The position numbers and the translations under genes were made by a program. Positions 10,232-21,260 of a DNA stretch of 34,375 bases are shown piece by piece (position 1 is the first letter of the stretch; each line of letters begins with the position of its first letter). Source of the DNA: Oehlia diaphana (taxonomy: Eukaryota; Glomeromycota; Glomeromycetes; Glomerales; Glomeraceae); NCBI GenBank assembly GCA_003833135.1, contig QZLH01000208.1, positions 53,161 through 87,535 on the forward strand, read 5' to 3'. Below the pieces are notes generated by a model that saw only the letters and a program-made list of their open reading frames with translations, did no database searches and had not been told where the DNA came from.

Positions 10232-10395
10232 AAAACTAATAATGTAGCACTTTCAAGAAATCTAGGCTACATTAATTGAATCAAAACACATTTCTCCATT
10301 TGTTTCCTATAATAAAAAAATTATTCCTTATGAATTTAAATTTATTAGTAATAGGGATGGATTTGCTAATTCAGTATATTCTTTAATGAGTAGGT
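10232..10395 (+). pseudogene. Relic of a BTB-BACK-TLDc gene (start of TLDc)
   Basis: The nucleotide sequence AAAACTAATAATGTAGCAC followed by TTTCAAGAAA matches the linker of the three intact paralogs (for example 11776 onward). It then follows them through ATTGAATCAAAACACAT, ATTCCTTATGAATTTAAATT and GGGATGGATTTGCTAA. Deletions and frame changes break it. In pieces it reads LIESKHISPF and IPYEFKF. It adjoins the hAT remnant at about 10220 and ends before the rest of TLDc. It shows the array once had, or received, another copy. Confidence 0.75.
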
Positions 10396-10866
10396 CCGGA
10401 AAAGTAGAAATCTTACTTTAGAAATAAATATTTTACTTTATACTCTTAAAATCGTTCTTAAATAATGTATACTAATATTTATATAATTTTCTTTTTTTTT
10501 TAAAAAAAAAAATAAATAAATAAAAGATTAGCAATACAATATTAATTATTTAACAATATTGTGGAAATGGTCCGATTGCAATTATTTTGAATTGAAAAGC
10601 CATTATATATTAACATATTTAGTATTTTATAAGGTTTATAATTATATTATAGATTATTGTCATAAGAATATTTTTCGTTCGGAGAATCTGAATCCCTATT
10701 AATATGGAATTTGTACAATAATCACATGACAGAAAAGGACAAACCGGATTGACAGTGCGCATGACCTTTCAGCCTAACTGCATAACTTCACATAAATTTG
10801 CTAAACAAAATATTACATATTTTTTTTTATCGTTATTTGAAAACAATTTTATTAGTATTCGAAACA
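10396..10866. promoter_or_regulatory. Upstream region of BTB gene 1, with shared box at 10771-10785
   Basis: Mostly AT-rich. AGCCTAACTGCATAA at 10771-10785 is nearly repeated upstream of the second paralog (14442-14457), at similar distance from the start codon (about 80-95 bp here and 65-80 bp there). In the first two copies a T-rich stretch follows, then AAACAATG at the start codon. A shared core promoter element is the likely meaning, by inference. Confidence 0.4.
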
Positions 10867-12345
10867 ATGACTTCAAAATTTTGGGCAGAGTTATCTAGTG
10901 ATTATGAAAAACTTTTTGAAACAGAAATAGGATATGACGTAATCATTTATTCTGGAGAAGAGCCAAACGTAAAAGAAATTCATGCTCACTCAAATATCTT
11001 ATGTATTAGGTCACAATATTTTCGTTCTGCATTTTCTAATGAATGGGCAGAAAAAAAAGATGGGAAATTTATTTTAAAAAAACCAAATATTTCGTCTCAC
11101 TTGTTTAATATTATTCTCAGGTAATTTATCATACTAACATAAAAATTTTTTTTTTTAATATTATATCTATTAAAATTAATTATCCTTAACGTTAGATTTA
11201 TTTATTGTGGAAATATTGAATTAAAAAATTTACAAGGTCCAGAAGTATTGAAACTTTTAATAGCAGTTGATGAACTTAATATTCAACAATTGATTACTTA
11301 TATTCAAGAATATTTGATTGAACATCAAACTGAATTTTTGCATCAAAATCCAACTGGTATTCTTGAAACTGTTTATCAACATGAAACATTTACGGATTTA
11401 TGGGAATTTTGTCTTGAAAAAATTTGCGAAGAACCTAAAATTTTATTCTATTCAGATAAATTTATTGATTTAAAGGCTCCATTATTAGAAATGTTGATTA
11501 AACGGGATGATTTAAATATGGAAGAAATTGAGATTTGGGAAGGTTTATTAAAATGGTGTTTTGCTCAACAAAATATGATAAATGATTCAACGAAATGGAG
11601 TAAAGAAGATATTACAAAAATTGAAAGGTCGTTACACAGGTTTATTCCTTTTATTAGATTTTATGATATTAACCCTTCAGATTTCTTTTATAAAGTTTAT
11701 TGTTATAAAGAAATATTGCCTCAAGATTTAATTCATAATCTTTTAGAATTTCATATAGTTCCTAGTATGAAACCTAAAACTAATGTAGCACCTTCAAGAA
11801 AGCCAAACTTAAAATTTAAACTTGACTCAACCTTAATTGAATCAAATCATATCCCACTGTTTGCTTCATGGATTGATAGAAAAGATTCTTATAAAAAAGA
11901 TGATATTCCTTATGAATTTAAGTTATTATATCATTCAAGCAGAGATGGATTTGATGGTATGACTTTTCATAGAAATTGTGACAATAAAGGAGCTACTATT
12001 TGGATAGCAAAAATTCAAGGTACAAAACAATTAGTTGGGGGATATAATCCACTTGATTGGGGTGGAGATTGTGGTTGGAAAAGCACTGCATATAGTTTTC
12101 TATTTTATATTACAGATGAAAAAAATATTTCTACTGCAAAAGTAAGTTATGTTAACGATAACAATGCAAGATATGCTATTTATTGTCATGGTGGACAAGG
12201 ACCACACATGGGTGATTTTCTCTGTAGTGGATTTAATAAATGGTATATTTATGATCTTGGTGTTGGTATAATCTATCCTAAGATAGGCATTCCAGAAAAG
12301 TTTATGGTGGAGGATTATGAAGTATTTCAAGTAATTAAAAAATAA
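10867..12345 (+). CDS. BTB-BACK-TLDc protein, paralog 1 (467 aa)
   Basis: Two exons, 10867-11120 and 11196-12345, are joined in phase 2 across a 75-bp intron (GTAATT...GTTAG). The start is ATG 10867 (MTSKFWAEL); the frame is open further 5' but has no other ATG. The domains are BTB/POZ at about residues 22-95 (GYDVIIYSGEE, IHAHSNILCIRS, FIYCGNIEL) and BACK at about 130-240 (LKAPLLEMLIKRDDL, EIWEGLLKWC). A short linker follows, then TLDc at about 285-465 (DSTLIESNHIPLFASWI, SRDGFDGMTFHRNCDNKG, GGYNPLDWGG, ending EDYEVFQVIKK). BTB-BACK proteins are typically dimeric Cullin-3 substrate adaptors, and TLDc is linked to oxidative-stress and V-ATPase regulation in other eukaryotes. A substrate-adaptor role is inferred from this architecture. 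It is closest to paralog 2; the last 60 or so residues differ most. Confidence 0.92.
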
Positions 12346-14397
12346 ATTAAATGTATCCCTTATGAGCCGCCACAACATGTAATGTCATAATAATCATACT
12401 GAAAAAGTATTAATTAAATAATAATCAGCTCTTTAAAAAAGTATGATATAATATTTATAAATTTATTATAGACAATAGACCTTTATTTAAGTGATTTATT
12501 TAAATTGATTTTTTCTTTCATCAAATTAAGGACGAACTTATTTAGTAAGCTTGTTTTATTCGTTCATGTCGTATTATTGAACGTCCCAGATCCACTAACG
12601 ATAGCTGCTAAAATTTTTTTTAACTTATAACCCGAAGGTAACTTTCTCAACGACATAAACGCTTGAAAATATACATCTATACATACAATAAAGTAAAATG
12701 GTATACGTCTAACTACTTAAAAATCTAAATAAAACTAAATTAACTAATAATTAGCGTGTTATTTTATTCTTTTATTGAACCTCTATACACTCCTCCGAAA
12801 CATCTCCATTTTTGTTCTCGTTTATCGTTACCATTTGCAATCACTCCACCGAAAGAATCTTTTTTATGTATCACAATCTAAATACCTGATTACTTTTATT
12901 TATGACTCAAATTTCTTTCGGTAAATTAAATCTCTCATCTTCTTTCTTCATCACCTTGAACGGCTTCTTATAATGGCACATAAACTGGTAAATAAATTCT
13001 TAGCTGCTTCTACTTTATTCCTGTATCTTTAATAACATCACCATTTTTCTACTAAAGGTATGTTTAAATTTAACGAGGAGACTCCTGAAGTTTTTTACCT
13101 TCCTTCAACTTGAATTATTATTTTTATTTTCGAGTTTGTGGGTCATGATCTTGTCAAAAATTAAACAGTGATAGCTTTAATTATTCCATATTCCTTAGCA
13201 TAAATAATAACTTATCTCTTTGTTTAATAGAACATGAGCTGTGGTGTCATTTGACAGCTTAATTCTTTTACCAACAGTCTTATTTTGTCTTCTCTCTTTT
13301 TTGGTGGCATATCGTGTAGCAACTTTAAAAACTGGAAAAAAGGAGATTGTACGTGGTTATAAACATTGCAGAAATATTTTAATAATTCAAAAAACCACCT
13401 ATAAAGTAATTATAATCACATACCAAAAAAATATTATCGACAATGGTTTTTCTCCTTTATTATTCAGAACATTATATTTAATCAGATATCCAGCGGTAAA
13501 AGTTTCTATTTAATAAAGTTCTCTAAGTCATATTAATTTAAGAATCAAATTTTTTATTACACGCACCAGAATTTATCAAATGATCATTATAATGGAAATG
13601 GAATTTTACTCTCAACCACACAATTATTATGTTAGATTTCAAATTTCAACATGTCCTGATTTTAACATAAGAAACCCTCGTTATATCGAATTTTAAGTTC
13701 GTACACCGTTTAAAGAAGTAAATCTAATCTTATACTAATTATAAGTCATACATATAATAAATAACTTTCTTGTTAAAAAAAAATTATAAAAAAAAAAAAT
13801 TCAATACAAACGAAGATTCACAAATAAAGGAGAATTTAATACCTGTTCCCCTCCCTTCTCTGTTGAAAAATTCTCTAATGAAATGATTTTCTTTTTCTAG
13901 GTAGTTCTTTTGCTCTTTTGGACGCCATGAAATTATTAAATAAATAATTCCACGTGGTGGATGATTTATGTTCTTTATTAAAATGACTTTGCCGTCATAC
14001 AAATGCTTCTATTATACCAGGTTTTCGTATCAATAATCTTTCTGGCCTAATCGGACATCGTATTCAGTTTCTTAATTTAATTATTAAATATCCAGGTCTC
14101 GTTTATAAGGACATCTTGCCGATTAATTCATAATTAAATGACAGTAATCATTAAATATACAATACAACTGATGTAACCAAATTTAAAATTAAACATGATT
14201 TAACGCTCGTTAAATCATTTATTCTACACATTTTTGCTTCATAAAGGTTCATAATAATATATTAAGAACTCTTGTGACTAGGTTTCATGTAAGACGGGAT
14301 GTCTTTAATGACTTAATTCTATGATATCTGAATAATTACATTAAAAAAAAAAGAAATGTAATTTATTACAAACGCCATTTTATTAAATACTAATCAT
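12346..14397. other. Intergenic spacer between BTB genes 1 and 2
   Basis: About 2 kb of AT-rich DNA. A reverse-strand frame at 13784-14002 (containing YDGKVILIKNINHPPRG) is preceded by an AG that could be an acceptor. It has no ATG and no recognisable family. The 12.78-13.05 kb stretch is less AT-biased but shows no open frame. Nothing else is supported. Confidence 0.5.
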
Positions 14398-14411
14398 ATT
14401 TGGCGCCAAAT
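14398..14411. promoter_or_regulatory. E2F-like perfect palindrome ATTTGGCGCCAAAT
   Basis: A 14-bp perfect palindrome 110 bp upstream of the ATG of BTB paralog 2. Its core TTTGGCGCCAAA equals the animal/plant E2F-DP palindromic consensus. The same TTTGGCGCCAA core recurs once more, at 26130-26140. Chance occurrence is unlikely in sequence this AT-rich, but regulation is inferred only. Confidence 0.4.
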
Positions 14412-14441
14412 TTATGATATGTTTACGGATGCATAATTTTT

Positions 14442-14457
14442 AGCCCAACTGCATTAA
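14442..14457 (+). promoter_or_regulatory. Shared upstream box AGCCCAACTGCATTAA
   Basis: Matches AGCCTAACTGCATAA upstream of paralog 1 with one substitution and one indel. The rest of the two upstream regions aligns only loosely. Paralog 3 lacks a clear match, in line with its greater divergence. Confidence 0.4.
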
Positions 14458-14520
14458 CCTGTAGTACAAATATTTGATTAAATTGTATTACATTACGATT
14501 TTTTTTCATCATTTTAAACA

Positions 14521-16006
14521 ATGTCTTCAAAATTTTTGACAGAGTTATCTAGTGATTATGAAAAACTTTTTGAAACAGAATTAGGATATGATGTTATCAT
14601 TTATGCTGGGGAAGAGTCAAATGTTGAAGAAATTCATGCTCATTCTAATATTTTGTGTATCAGGTCTCAATATTTTCGTTCTGCATTTTCTAATGAATGG
14701 GCTGAGAAAAAAGATGGGAAATTTATTTTAAAGAAACCAAATATTTCGTCTCATTTATTTAATATCATTCTTAGGTAATTTATCATATTAGTTTTCCTTG
14801 ACATTTATTATTTAATACTATATTTATTAATAATGATTAATTATCTTTAACGTTAGATTTATTTATTGTGGAAATATTGAATTAAAGAATTTACAAGGTC
14901 CTGATGTATTAAAACTTTTGATAGCAGTTGACGAACTTAATATTCAACAATTGGTGTATTATATTCAAGAATATTTAATTGAGCATCAAACTGAATTTTT
15001 GCATCAAAATCCAACTGGTATTCTTGAAACTGTTTATCAACATGAAACTTTTACGGATTTATGGAATTTTTGTCTCGAAAAAATTTGCGAAGAACCTGAA
15101 ATTTTATTTAATTCGGATAAATTTATCAATTTAAAAGCTCCTTTATTAGAATTATTATTAAAACGAGATGACTTAAGTATGGATGAAATTAAAATTTGGG
15201 AAGGTTTATTGAAATGGTGTTTTGCTCAACAAAATATGATAAATGATCCAACAAAATGGAGTAAGGAAGATATTGCAAAGATTGAAAGGTCGCTACATAG
15301 ATTTATTCCTCTAATTAGATTTTATGATATTAATCCTGCAGATTTCTTTTACAAAGTTTATTGTTATAAAGAAATATTGCCTCAGGATCTAATTCATAAT
15401 CTTTTAGAATTTCACATAGTTCCTAATATGAAACCCAAAACTAATGTAGCATCTTCAAGAAAACTAAACTCAAAATTTAAACTTGATTCAACCTTAATTG
15501 AATCAAAACACATTCCTTTATTTGCTTCATGGATTGATAAAAAGGATTCCTCTTATGATAAAAATGAGATCCCCTATGAATTTAAATTATTATATCTTTC
15601 AAGCAGAGATGGATTTGATGGTAAGACTTTTCATAGACATTGTGATAATAAAGGAGCTACTATTTGGGTAGCAAAAATTCAAGGCTCAACACAATTAATT
15701 GGAGGGTATAATCCACTTGATTGGAATGACTGGAGTGGAAATGGCACTTGGAAAAATACTGCAGATAGTTTTTTATTTAATTTTACGGATGGAAAAGATA
15801 TTTCTACTGCAAAATTAGGTTATGTTAATGATACAAATCAAGCTATTTACTGTTATAATAATTATGGACCATATACAGGTAATCTATTTTGCCGAGGTTC
15901 TAATAATTGGTCCTATAATACTTATGGGACGTTGTATCCTTACATAGATATTCCGGCAAATTTTATAGTAGAAAATTATGAAGTATTCCAAGTAATAAGG
16001 CAGTAA
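14521..16006 (+). CDS. BTB-BACK-TLDc protein, paralog 2 (467 aa)
   Basis: Exons 14521-14774 and 14857-16006, with the same phase-2 intron position as its neighbours (82 bp here). The protein starts MSSKFLTELSSDYEKLF and tracks paralog 1 almost residue for residue through BTB (about 22-95) and BACK (about 130-240). The TLDc domain (about 285-465) keeps DSTLIESKHIPLFASWI, SRDGFDGKTFHRHCDNKG and IGGYNPLDW. It has a different loop after that point (NDWSGNGTWKN) and a different segment before the conserved ENYEVFQVIRQ end. No stop or frameshift is seen. Coding third positions are changed more than amino acids, suggesting it has been kept functional. The role is as inferred for paralog 1. Confidence 0.92.
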
Positions 16007-16991
16007 AATATTTTCAACAAAAGATTTTTTTTTCTTTTGCTTAAACAGAGTATTAACTAATAGAAGCATTTTACTTGCTTGGTATTCATTAAAATTCTTT
16101 ACTATTAAATTACAAATTATAAAATTTTAAATACTATACTTTTTCATTTACTTAATCAACTTTAAATTTACAAGTGAGCCAATGGGAATATTATTAGTAC
16201 AATTTGATCTTCTTCATTTGTAATCCGAAGAGGTTTGCCGAATATACATATATATATATTTTTACTAAAAATTATGAATTAATATCTTCGAACATTTACC
16301 TCTTCAATTATATTTAAGTATTAATAATCCAAATAATCCAAATATAAAGCGTTATAAATTTTAATGCAAAAAAAAAAAGTTTTTAGAAGAAAGCTATACT
16401 GATAACTTTTAAATTTGTGGTTTAATGTATCTTTTTTAACCAAAAAATATAATTTAAGTAACATGATTTAACGAAATATTTTTAACTATACAAATTATAC
16501 AATAAAATCACACTAGTATAATTTGAATAAAGGTTGATAATGCGATTGACAATATAATTGATCAATTAATCTTGCCTTTATTCGCTTTATCTGGTTATTT
16601 TATTTAATTGTCTCGAAAACGATTACATTGAGACTTGAACTTTGACCGGGACCCGAGCAGGTCGGGCAACGTTGATCCCAGCAGGCTAGCAAGTAGTAAC
16701 GTGTAATTCTGGTCGGAATTATTCAAAAAGGAAAAATCTACATGATCATTCTAACGCGAACCTCCTAATTAAACGTATAGTATAGTTGTTTATAATACTG
16801 CAGCTTGCAGCTCTCAAATATTTATATTTTTGTTCGAAAATTATAATAGCTTCTTGACAAGCTTGAAACCAAGTTTTCTTTTTTAGCAAGAACAAAATCA
16901 AATATTAGTAAAAGAAATTGTTATAAAAGAAAGCGCTGTTTTTGCAATAAACGAAATAAAATAAAAATTCTTTTTAGCAATTCTCATTGAT
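16007..16991. other. Intergenic, with a GC-richer patch at 16.63-16.73 kb
   Basis: Mostly AT-rich. The patch near 16645-16690 contains CCCGAGCAGGTCGGG, a 5-bp stem with a 5-nt loop, in a locally GC-rich stretch. It does not fold as a tRNA and I cannot assign it. A TATAATAG lies at about 16841, some 150 bp before the next small open frame. Confidence 0.4.
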
Positions 16992-17282
16992 ATGCAAACT
17001 ACTATTAACTTTTCTATCTTTGATAAAAAATTCATCCCTGAATTTATTACACAGAATGATCACTCTCATCCTGCAAAAATTGCCCAGAAACTAGATGGTA
17101 ATGAATTCTGGCCTAAACAATATAAATCACCTAATAAAACCAAAAAATTCTTCTCTAAGTCTCTTAAAATTTTAAAATGTAAATTCACTCGCAAAAATAC
17201 AATTATATCCGAAGAAACAATGATCTCAAAAATCGCTTATCGTACGAAAACTTCAACTGATAAGAGAATAGTCGAAATTTAG
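16992..17282 (+). CDS. Small basic hypothetical protein, 96 aa
   Basis: Single-exon frame from ATG 16992 to TAG 17280-17282. It encodes a Lys-rich protein (MQTTINFSIFDKKFIPEF at the start; KTKKFFSKSLKILKCKFTRK in the middle) with no signal peptide, membrane segment or domain I recognise. Composition is mixed and not the Phe/Ile/Asn-only bias of chance frames here, and the start codon context is clean. It lies alone between BTB paralogs 2 and 3. It could be a real lineage-specific gene, a 5' exon, or chance. Confidence 0.4.
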   Translation: MQTTINFSIFDKKFIPEFITQNDHSHPAKIAQKLDGNEFWPKQYKSPNKTKKFFSKSLKILKCKFTRKNTIISEETMISKIAYRTKTSTDKRIVEI

Positions 17283-17829
17283 TGAGATTTTCGATATTAA
17301 TTCATAATTGCATACTGATAACACAATTTTAGAACGTTCATATTTTTATTCTGTTAAATATAGGGATGAGAATGGTTCTTTTATGAAGAATTTCTAATGT
17401 TATAATGCTTTCGTTATAAAATGAGAATTTTTTAAACATTTTATTATTCTACTAAAGTTAGTTTCTTCTTGATAAAACCACGACTAATGTCTTAAATATC
17501 AATTACTCGCTTCATTCATTAATTATTATATATACTTGTATACTTTTGTAATATATTATTTGTAATATTATTCAAATTATAAAATTTATCCAGTTATCCA
17601 GTAACATTGTATGATAATTACAAAACGTCTTGTTTTGATTTTCTTTCTATGTTATTTATTATAGTTATTAGGCACGGAGTAATCGATTTGGAGATGAATG
17701 TTGAACGACAATCATAAATAGAAGTACATATAATAAGTATTATTTATTTCATAGAGAGTTACGAATAATAGGGGTTTTTTTCCCGAAGAGGAAAACTCCT
17801 AATGTTCCCCTTTCCATAAAATAAATGGG
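17283..17829. other. Intergenic, no gene seen
   Basis: AT-rich. At about 17770-17815 the sequence GGGGTTTTTTTCCCG and AGGAAAACTCC followed by GTTCCCC forms short G/C blocks adjoining the inverted-repeat element that follows. No coding frame is supported. Confidence 0.4.
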
Positions 17830-18020
17830 TAATCCCCTGGAGCGTGTCACTCATTAAATATTAACTATTTTAAGCTTAACTATTTTAAACTAAAATTGGT
17901 AATTTCCCGGCTATCTATATGAGACCGGGAAATAAGTAAACGAAGATTCCCGGTCATTTATAAACTCAGCTAATCACTCGCAATATTTAACATGAGTGAC
18001 ACTTAGTGCGACAGGGAATT
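17830..18020. mobile_element. About 190-bp inverted-repeat element (MITE-like)
   Basis: The left arm has GTGTCACTCAT then TAAATATT (17845-17864). The right arm has AATATTTAACATGAGTGACAC (about 17982-18002), its near-exact reverse complement with a 2-bp insertion. Outside these, TAATCCCCTG and CAGGGAATTA are also roughly complementary, extending the arms to about 17830 and 18020. The interior holds a second pair (TTCCCGG/CCGGGAA). No clear target duplication is seen. Confidence 0.6.
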
Positions 18021-18130
18021 ATAGAATTAATCATAACTGCGAAATTTACAATAAATAACAAAACTTTGCGAATAAATTATGATATCGCTTCTTAAAAAAT
18101 ATTGCCGTTTCGGAAATGTTACCCAATAAT

Positions 18131-18245
18131 TTAAAGAGATTCATGCTCAATCTTCTATACTGCGTTTTCTAATGTGAATATGGCAATAAAAAATGGAATA
18201 TAAATTTAATTAAAGTCCAATATTTTATAATTCATAAATTATTTT
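18131..18245 (+). pseudogene. Relic of a BTB domain exon from the same family
   Basis: TTAAAGAGATTCATGCTCA, then TACTGCGTTTTCTAATG, then AAAAAATGGAATATAAATTT and AAAGTCCAATATTTT follow exon 1 of paralog 3 (19870-19987) with a deletion of about 25 bp and small indels. In pieces it reads KEIHAQ and TAFSN. No open frame survives. It lies between paralogs 2 and 3 and marks a lost array member. Confidence 0.7.
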
Positions 18246-19762
18246 ACGTAATTAAGCGTCCGAAATAAGTATCTAGATCACACATTATAATAGTATCCAA
18301 TTATGTATAGAAAAAATGCGGAATAATAAATTGCAGAAATATTAATTATTACAGTATGTCTCAAATTCAACTATGTTTTGAAATATTGTATATGTAACAT
18401 ATACAATCAAACCTTCATTAATGCAGTAAAGACCAAGATATTTATTTCTATACAATTTCCGATTCCTATAATAATATAATTGGTTAGCGTAATAAAATTT
18501 CAATATTATTGAATAAATAATTAATTAAACGTTAAGAGTAATTTATGAAAATACACAAACTATTACAGAAATACTTGGACTGTACTGTACTGTACATACG
18601 TTCTATATATTACTATACAATATGAGTTCCGACGTACCCTGGTACCTTCCTTGTTTTCTCAGACTTTCGGAATGTACTTGTTGCTACAACTGTCTAATTC
18701 CTTGATTCAGCCTACTAGTACAATTCACCTACAGATTATTTAATTGTGATACACATTTCACATGTTAACCACGTCAATTATCTTCTTCAATAAATCAAGT
18801 CGGACTAAGTTTAGCCAAATACGTCGTGGATCATCAGAAATAAAGACGTGCGAGTTGAAAGTTGAAGATCGTTTTTGATCTGCTTTTGCAATGAAACTAC
18901 TTCTAGACTTGCAAACTGATTAATTGCATAATGAATTTTCGTTTTTAAATAGAAACATTGCTAATAAATAGAAACATTTTTTTCAAAAAAAAAAAATGTG
19001 AAAAGAAGTAGGAAAATTGTAAGAAACAAAACGAAGAAATCAAAACTTATGCCGATTGAGTCTCGTGTTCTGTAATAGTTAATTATTTTCTTGAGGTAAG
19101 ATAATATTTTTCACCCGATTTATTACACTTTACCAGTTTATGTCATTAATTTCCATTCTACTAATAAGGATGTACAGTAAATACATCCCATTAATATTTT
19201 AAATTTGATTGGTTGCAGCAAAGTTATAGGTCGTGCATTGGTTTACAAAAAATAAACAGAACTTACTTTATCGATGAATTATACAAATCGAATAATATGG
19301 CTGAGGATTTGTTACCTCAAAGGATTTCCCAGAAACAGGTAATTAATAGATATGCATGCTTAGTAATAATATATGATTTATGGCTGATTTTTGTTTACCA
19401 ATTTATTCCGGTTATAATAATTTTAGCAATATTAAAATTGAATTAATTTGACTCATAATACATTTTTGAAAAAAAAGGGTCGCTCTCCGAGAATCAATAA
19501 CAATTTTTGCTGATGATCGATATAAATCGGGAATCTTTAATTAAATAAAATTAAAAAACGTAATATTGCATAATACAAATGAAAAATTTAACAATTTTGA
19601 TCGACTCCATTCAACTATACTAAAAAAACATGACTATGTACTACTAGAATAATCACAAATTAAGTAATATGGCAATAATTGCCTGCAGATCCTATTATAT
19701 TAAATACTTGCTTTGAAACATGATCATCATCACACTTGGTACTTCTTTAAAGAATAACAACT
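18246..19762. other. Intergenic upstream of BTB paralog 3
   Basis: AT-rich. It holds a near-perfect palindrome (ATTGTATATGTAACATATAC at about 18384) and three TGTAC repeats at 18580-18595. A possible orphan exon lies at 19219-19338, bounded by TTGCAG and CAG|GTAATT, reading QSYRSCIGLQKINRTYFIDE and further; no partner exons were found. Confidence 0.4.
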
Positions 19763-21260
19763 ATGTCTTCAAAATTTTGGACATGTTTATCCAATGATTA
19801 CGAGAAACTTTTTGAAACAGAATTAGGATATGATGTTATCATTTATGCTGGAGAAGAACCGAATGTTAAAGAAATACATGCTCATTCAAATATTTTATGC
19901 GTTAGATCACAATATTTTCGTACTGCGTTTTCTAATGAATGGGCCGAGAAAAAAGATGGAAATTTTATTTTAAGAAAACCGAATATTGAAGCGAAATTAT
20001 TGAGTATTATTCTCAGGTAATAATATATAACATTTTATAATAAAAAAAAAAAATATTTTCATTCTTTTTAAAAGAAAATAATATATATCTAAAAAATATT
20101 ATTATTTTTTAAGGTTTATCTATTGTGGTAATATTGAATTAAAGAATTTACAAGGACCTGACACATTGAAACTGTTGATAGCAGTTGATGAACTTAATAT
20201 TGAACCATTAATTTCTTATATTCAAGAATATTTGATTAAGCATCAAACGGAATTTTTATACCAAAATCAAACCGTTATTCTTGAAATTGTTTATCATCAT
20301 GAAACATTCACGGATTTATGGAATTTTTTTATCAAGAAAATTTGTGCGAATCCCAAAGTTTTAGTTAATTCAGATAAATTTATTAATTTAAAGGCTCCAT
20401 TATTAGAATTATTGATAAAACAAGATGATTTATATATGGATGAAGTTGAAATTTGGGAGAGTTTATTAAAATGGTCTTTCGCTCAACAAGATATGACAAA
20501 CGATCCAACAAAATGGAGCAAAGAGGACATCACAAATATTGAAATGTCATTAAATAGATTTATTCCATTAATTAGATTTTATGATATTGAACCTGAAGAT
20601 TTCTTTTACAAAGTTTATAATTATAAAGAAATCTTACCTCAAAATTTAATTTATGATCTTTTGGAATTTTACATAGTTCCTAATATAAAGCCCAAATCTA
20701 ATGTAATACCTTCAAGAAAATCTTATTTAAAACTTGACTCAACCTTAATCGAATTAGATCATATCCTTCTTTTCGCTTCATGGATTGATAACAAAGATTA
20801 TTCACATTATAATAAAAGAATTCTTCCTTACAATTTTAAATTATTATATCGTGCGAGTCAAGACGGATTTGATGCTAATTCTTTTCATAGAAATTCAGAC
20901 AATAAGGGAGCTACTATTTGGGTAGCAAAAATTCAAGGTTCAGCACAATTAATAGGAGGGTACAATCCGCTTGATTGGGGTGGAAACTGTGGTTATAAAA
21001 ATACTTCAGAAAGTTTTTTATTTAATTTTATAGATGGTCAAAATATTTCTACTGCAAAATTCGGTTATGTAAATGATTCACGTTATGCTGTTTATTGTAA
21101 TAATAATTATGGACCAGATATGGGTAATTTAAACTTTCCTAATTCCAATAATTTGTATTATAATTATAATAATAGAGATTGGTATCCTAATATAGGTATT
21201 CCAGAAACTATTGTAATAGAAGATTACGAAGTATTTCAAGTAGCTAAAAAAGGAAATTAG
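19763..21260 (+). CDS. BTB-BACK-TLDc protein, paralog 3 (466 aa)
   Basis: Exons 19763-20016 and 20114-21260 are joined at the same phase-2 position as the other two paralogs (97-bp intron, GTAATA...TAAG). BTB lies at about residues 22-95 (exon 1 ends KPNIEAKLLSIILR), BACK at about 130-240 and TLDc at about 285-462. It is clearly more diverged than paralogs 1 and 2 are from each other. Examples are YQNQTVILEIVYHHETFTD, SQDGFDANSFHRNSDNKG and the C-terminal loop NLNFPNSNNLYYNYNN. Its frame is intact and key blocks (HAHSNILC, FIYCGNIELKNLQGPD, GGYNPLDWGG) are conserved. It ends VAKKGN. The deeper divergence suggests it split earlier than the 1/2 duplication. Function as for paralog 1, by inference. 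Confidence 0.92.

Noticed and set aside
13241..13513. Forward 90-codon frame with a hydrophobic start
   Set aside because: No recognisable family and low-complexity composition after the first 30 residues.
19213..19446. Forward frame of 77 codons, possibly an exon (19219-19338)
   Set aside because: It is bounded by plausible splice sites but no partner exons or family were found, so it is only mentioned within the intergenic entry.
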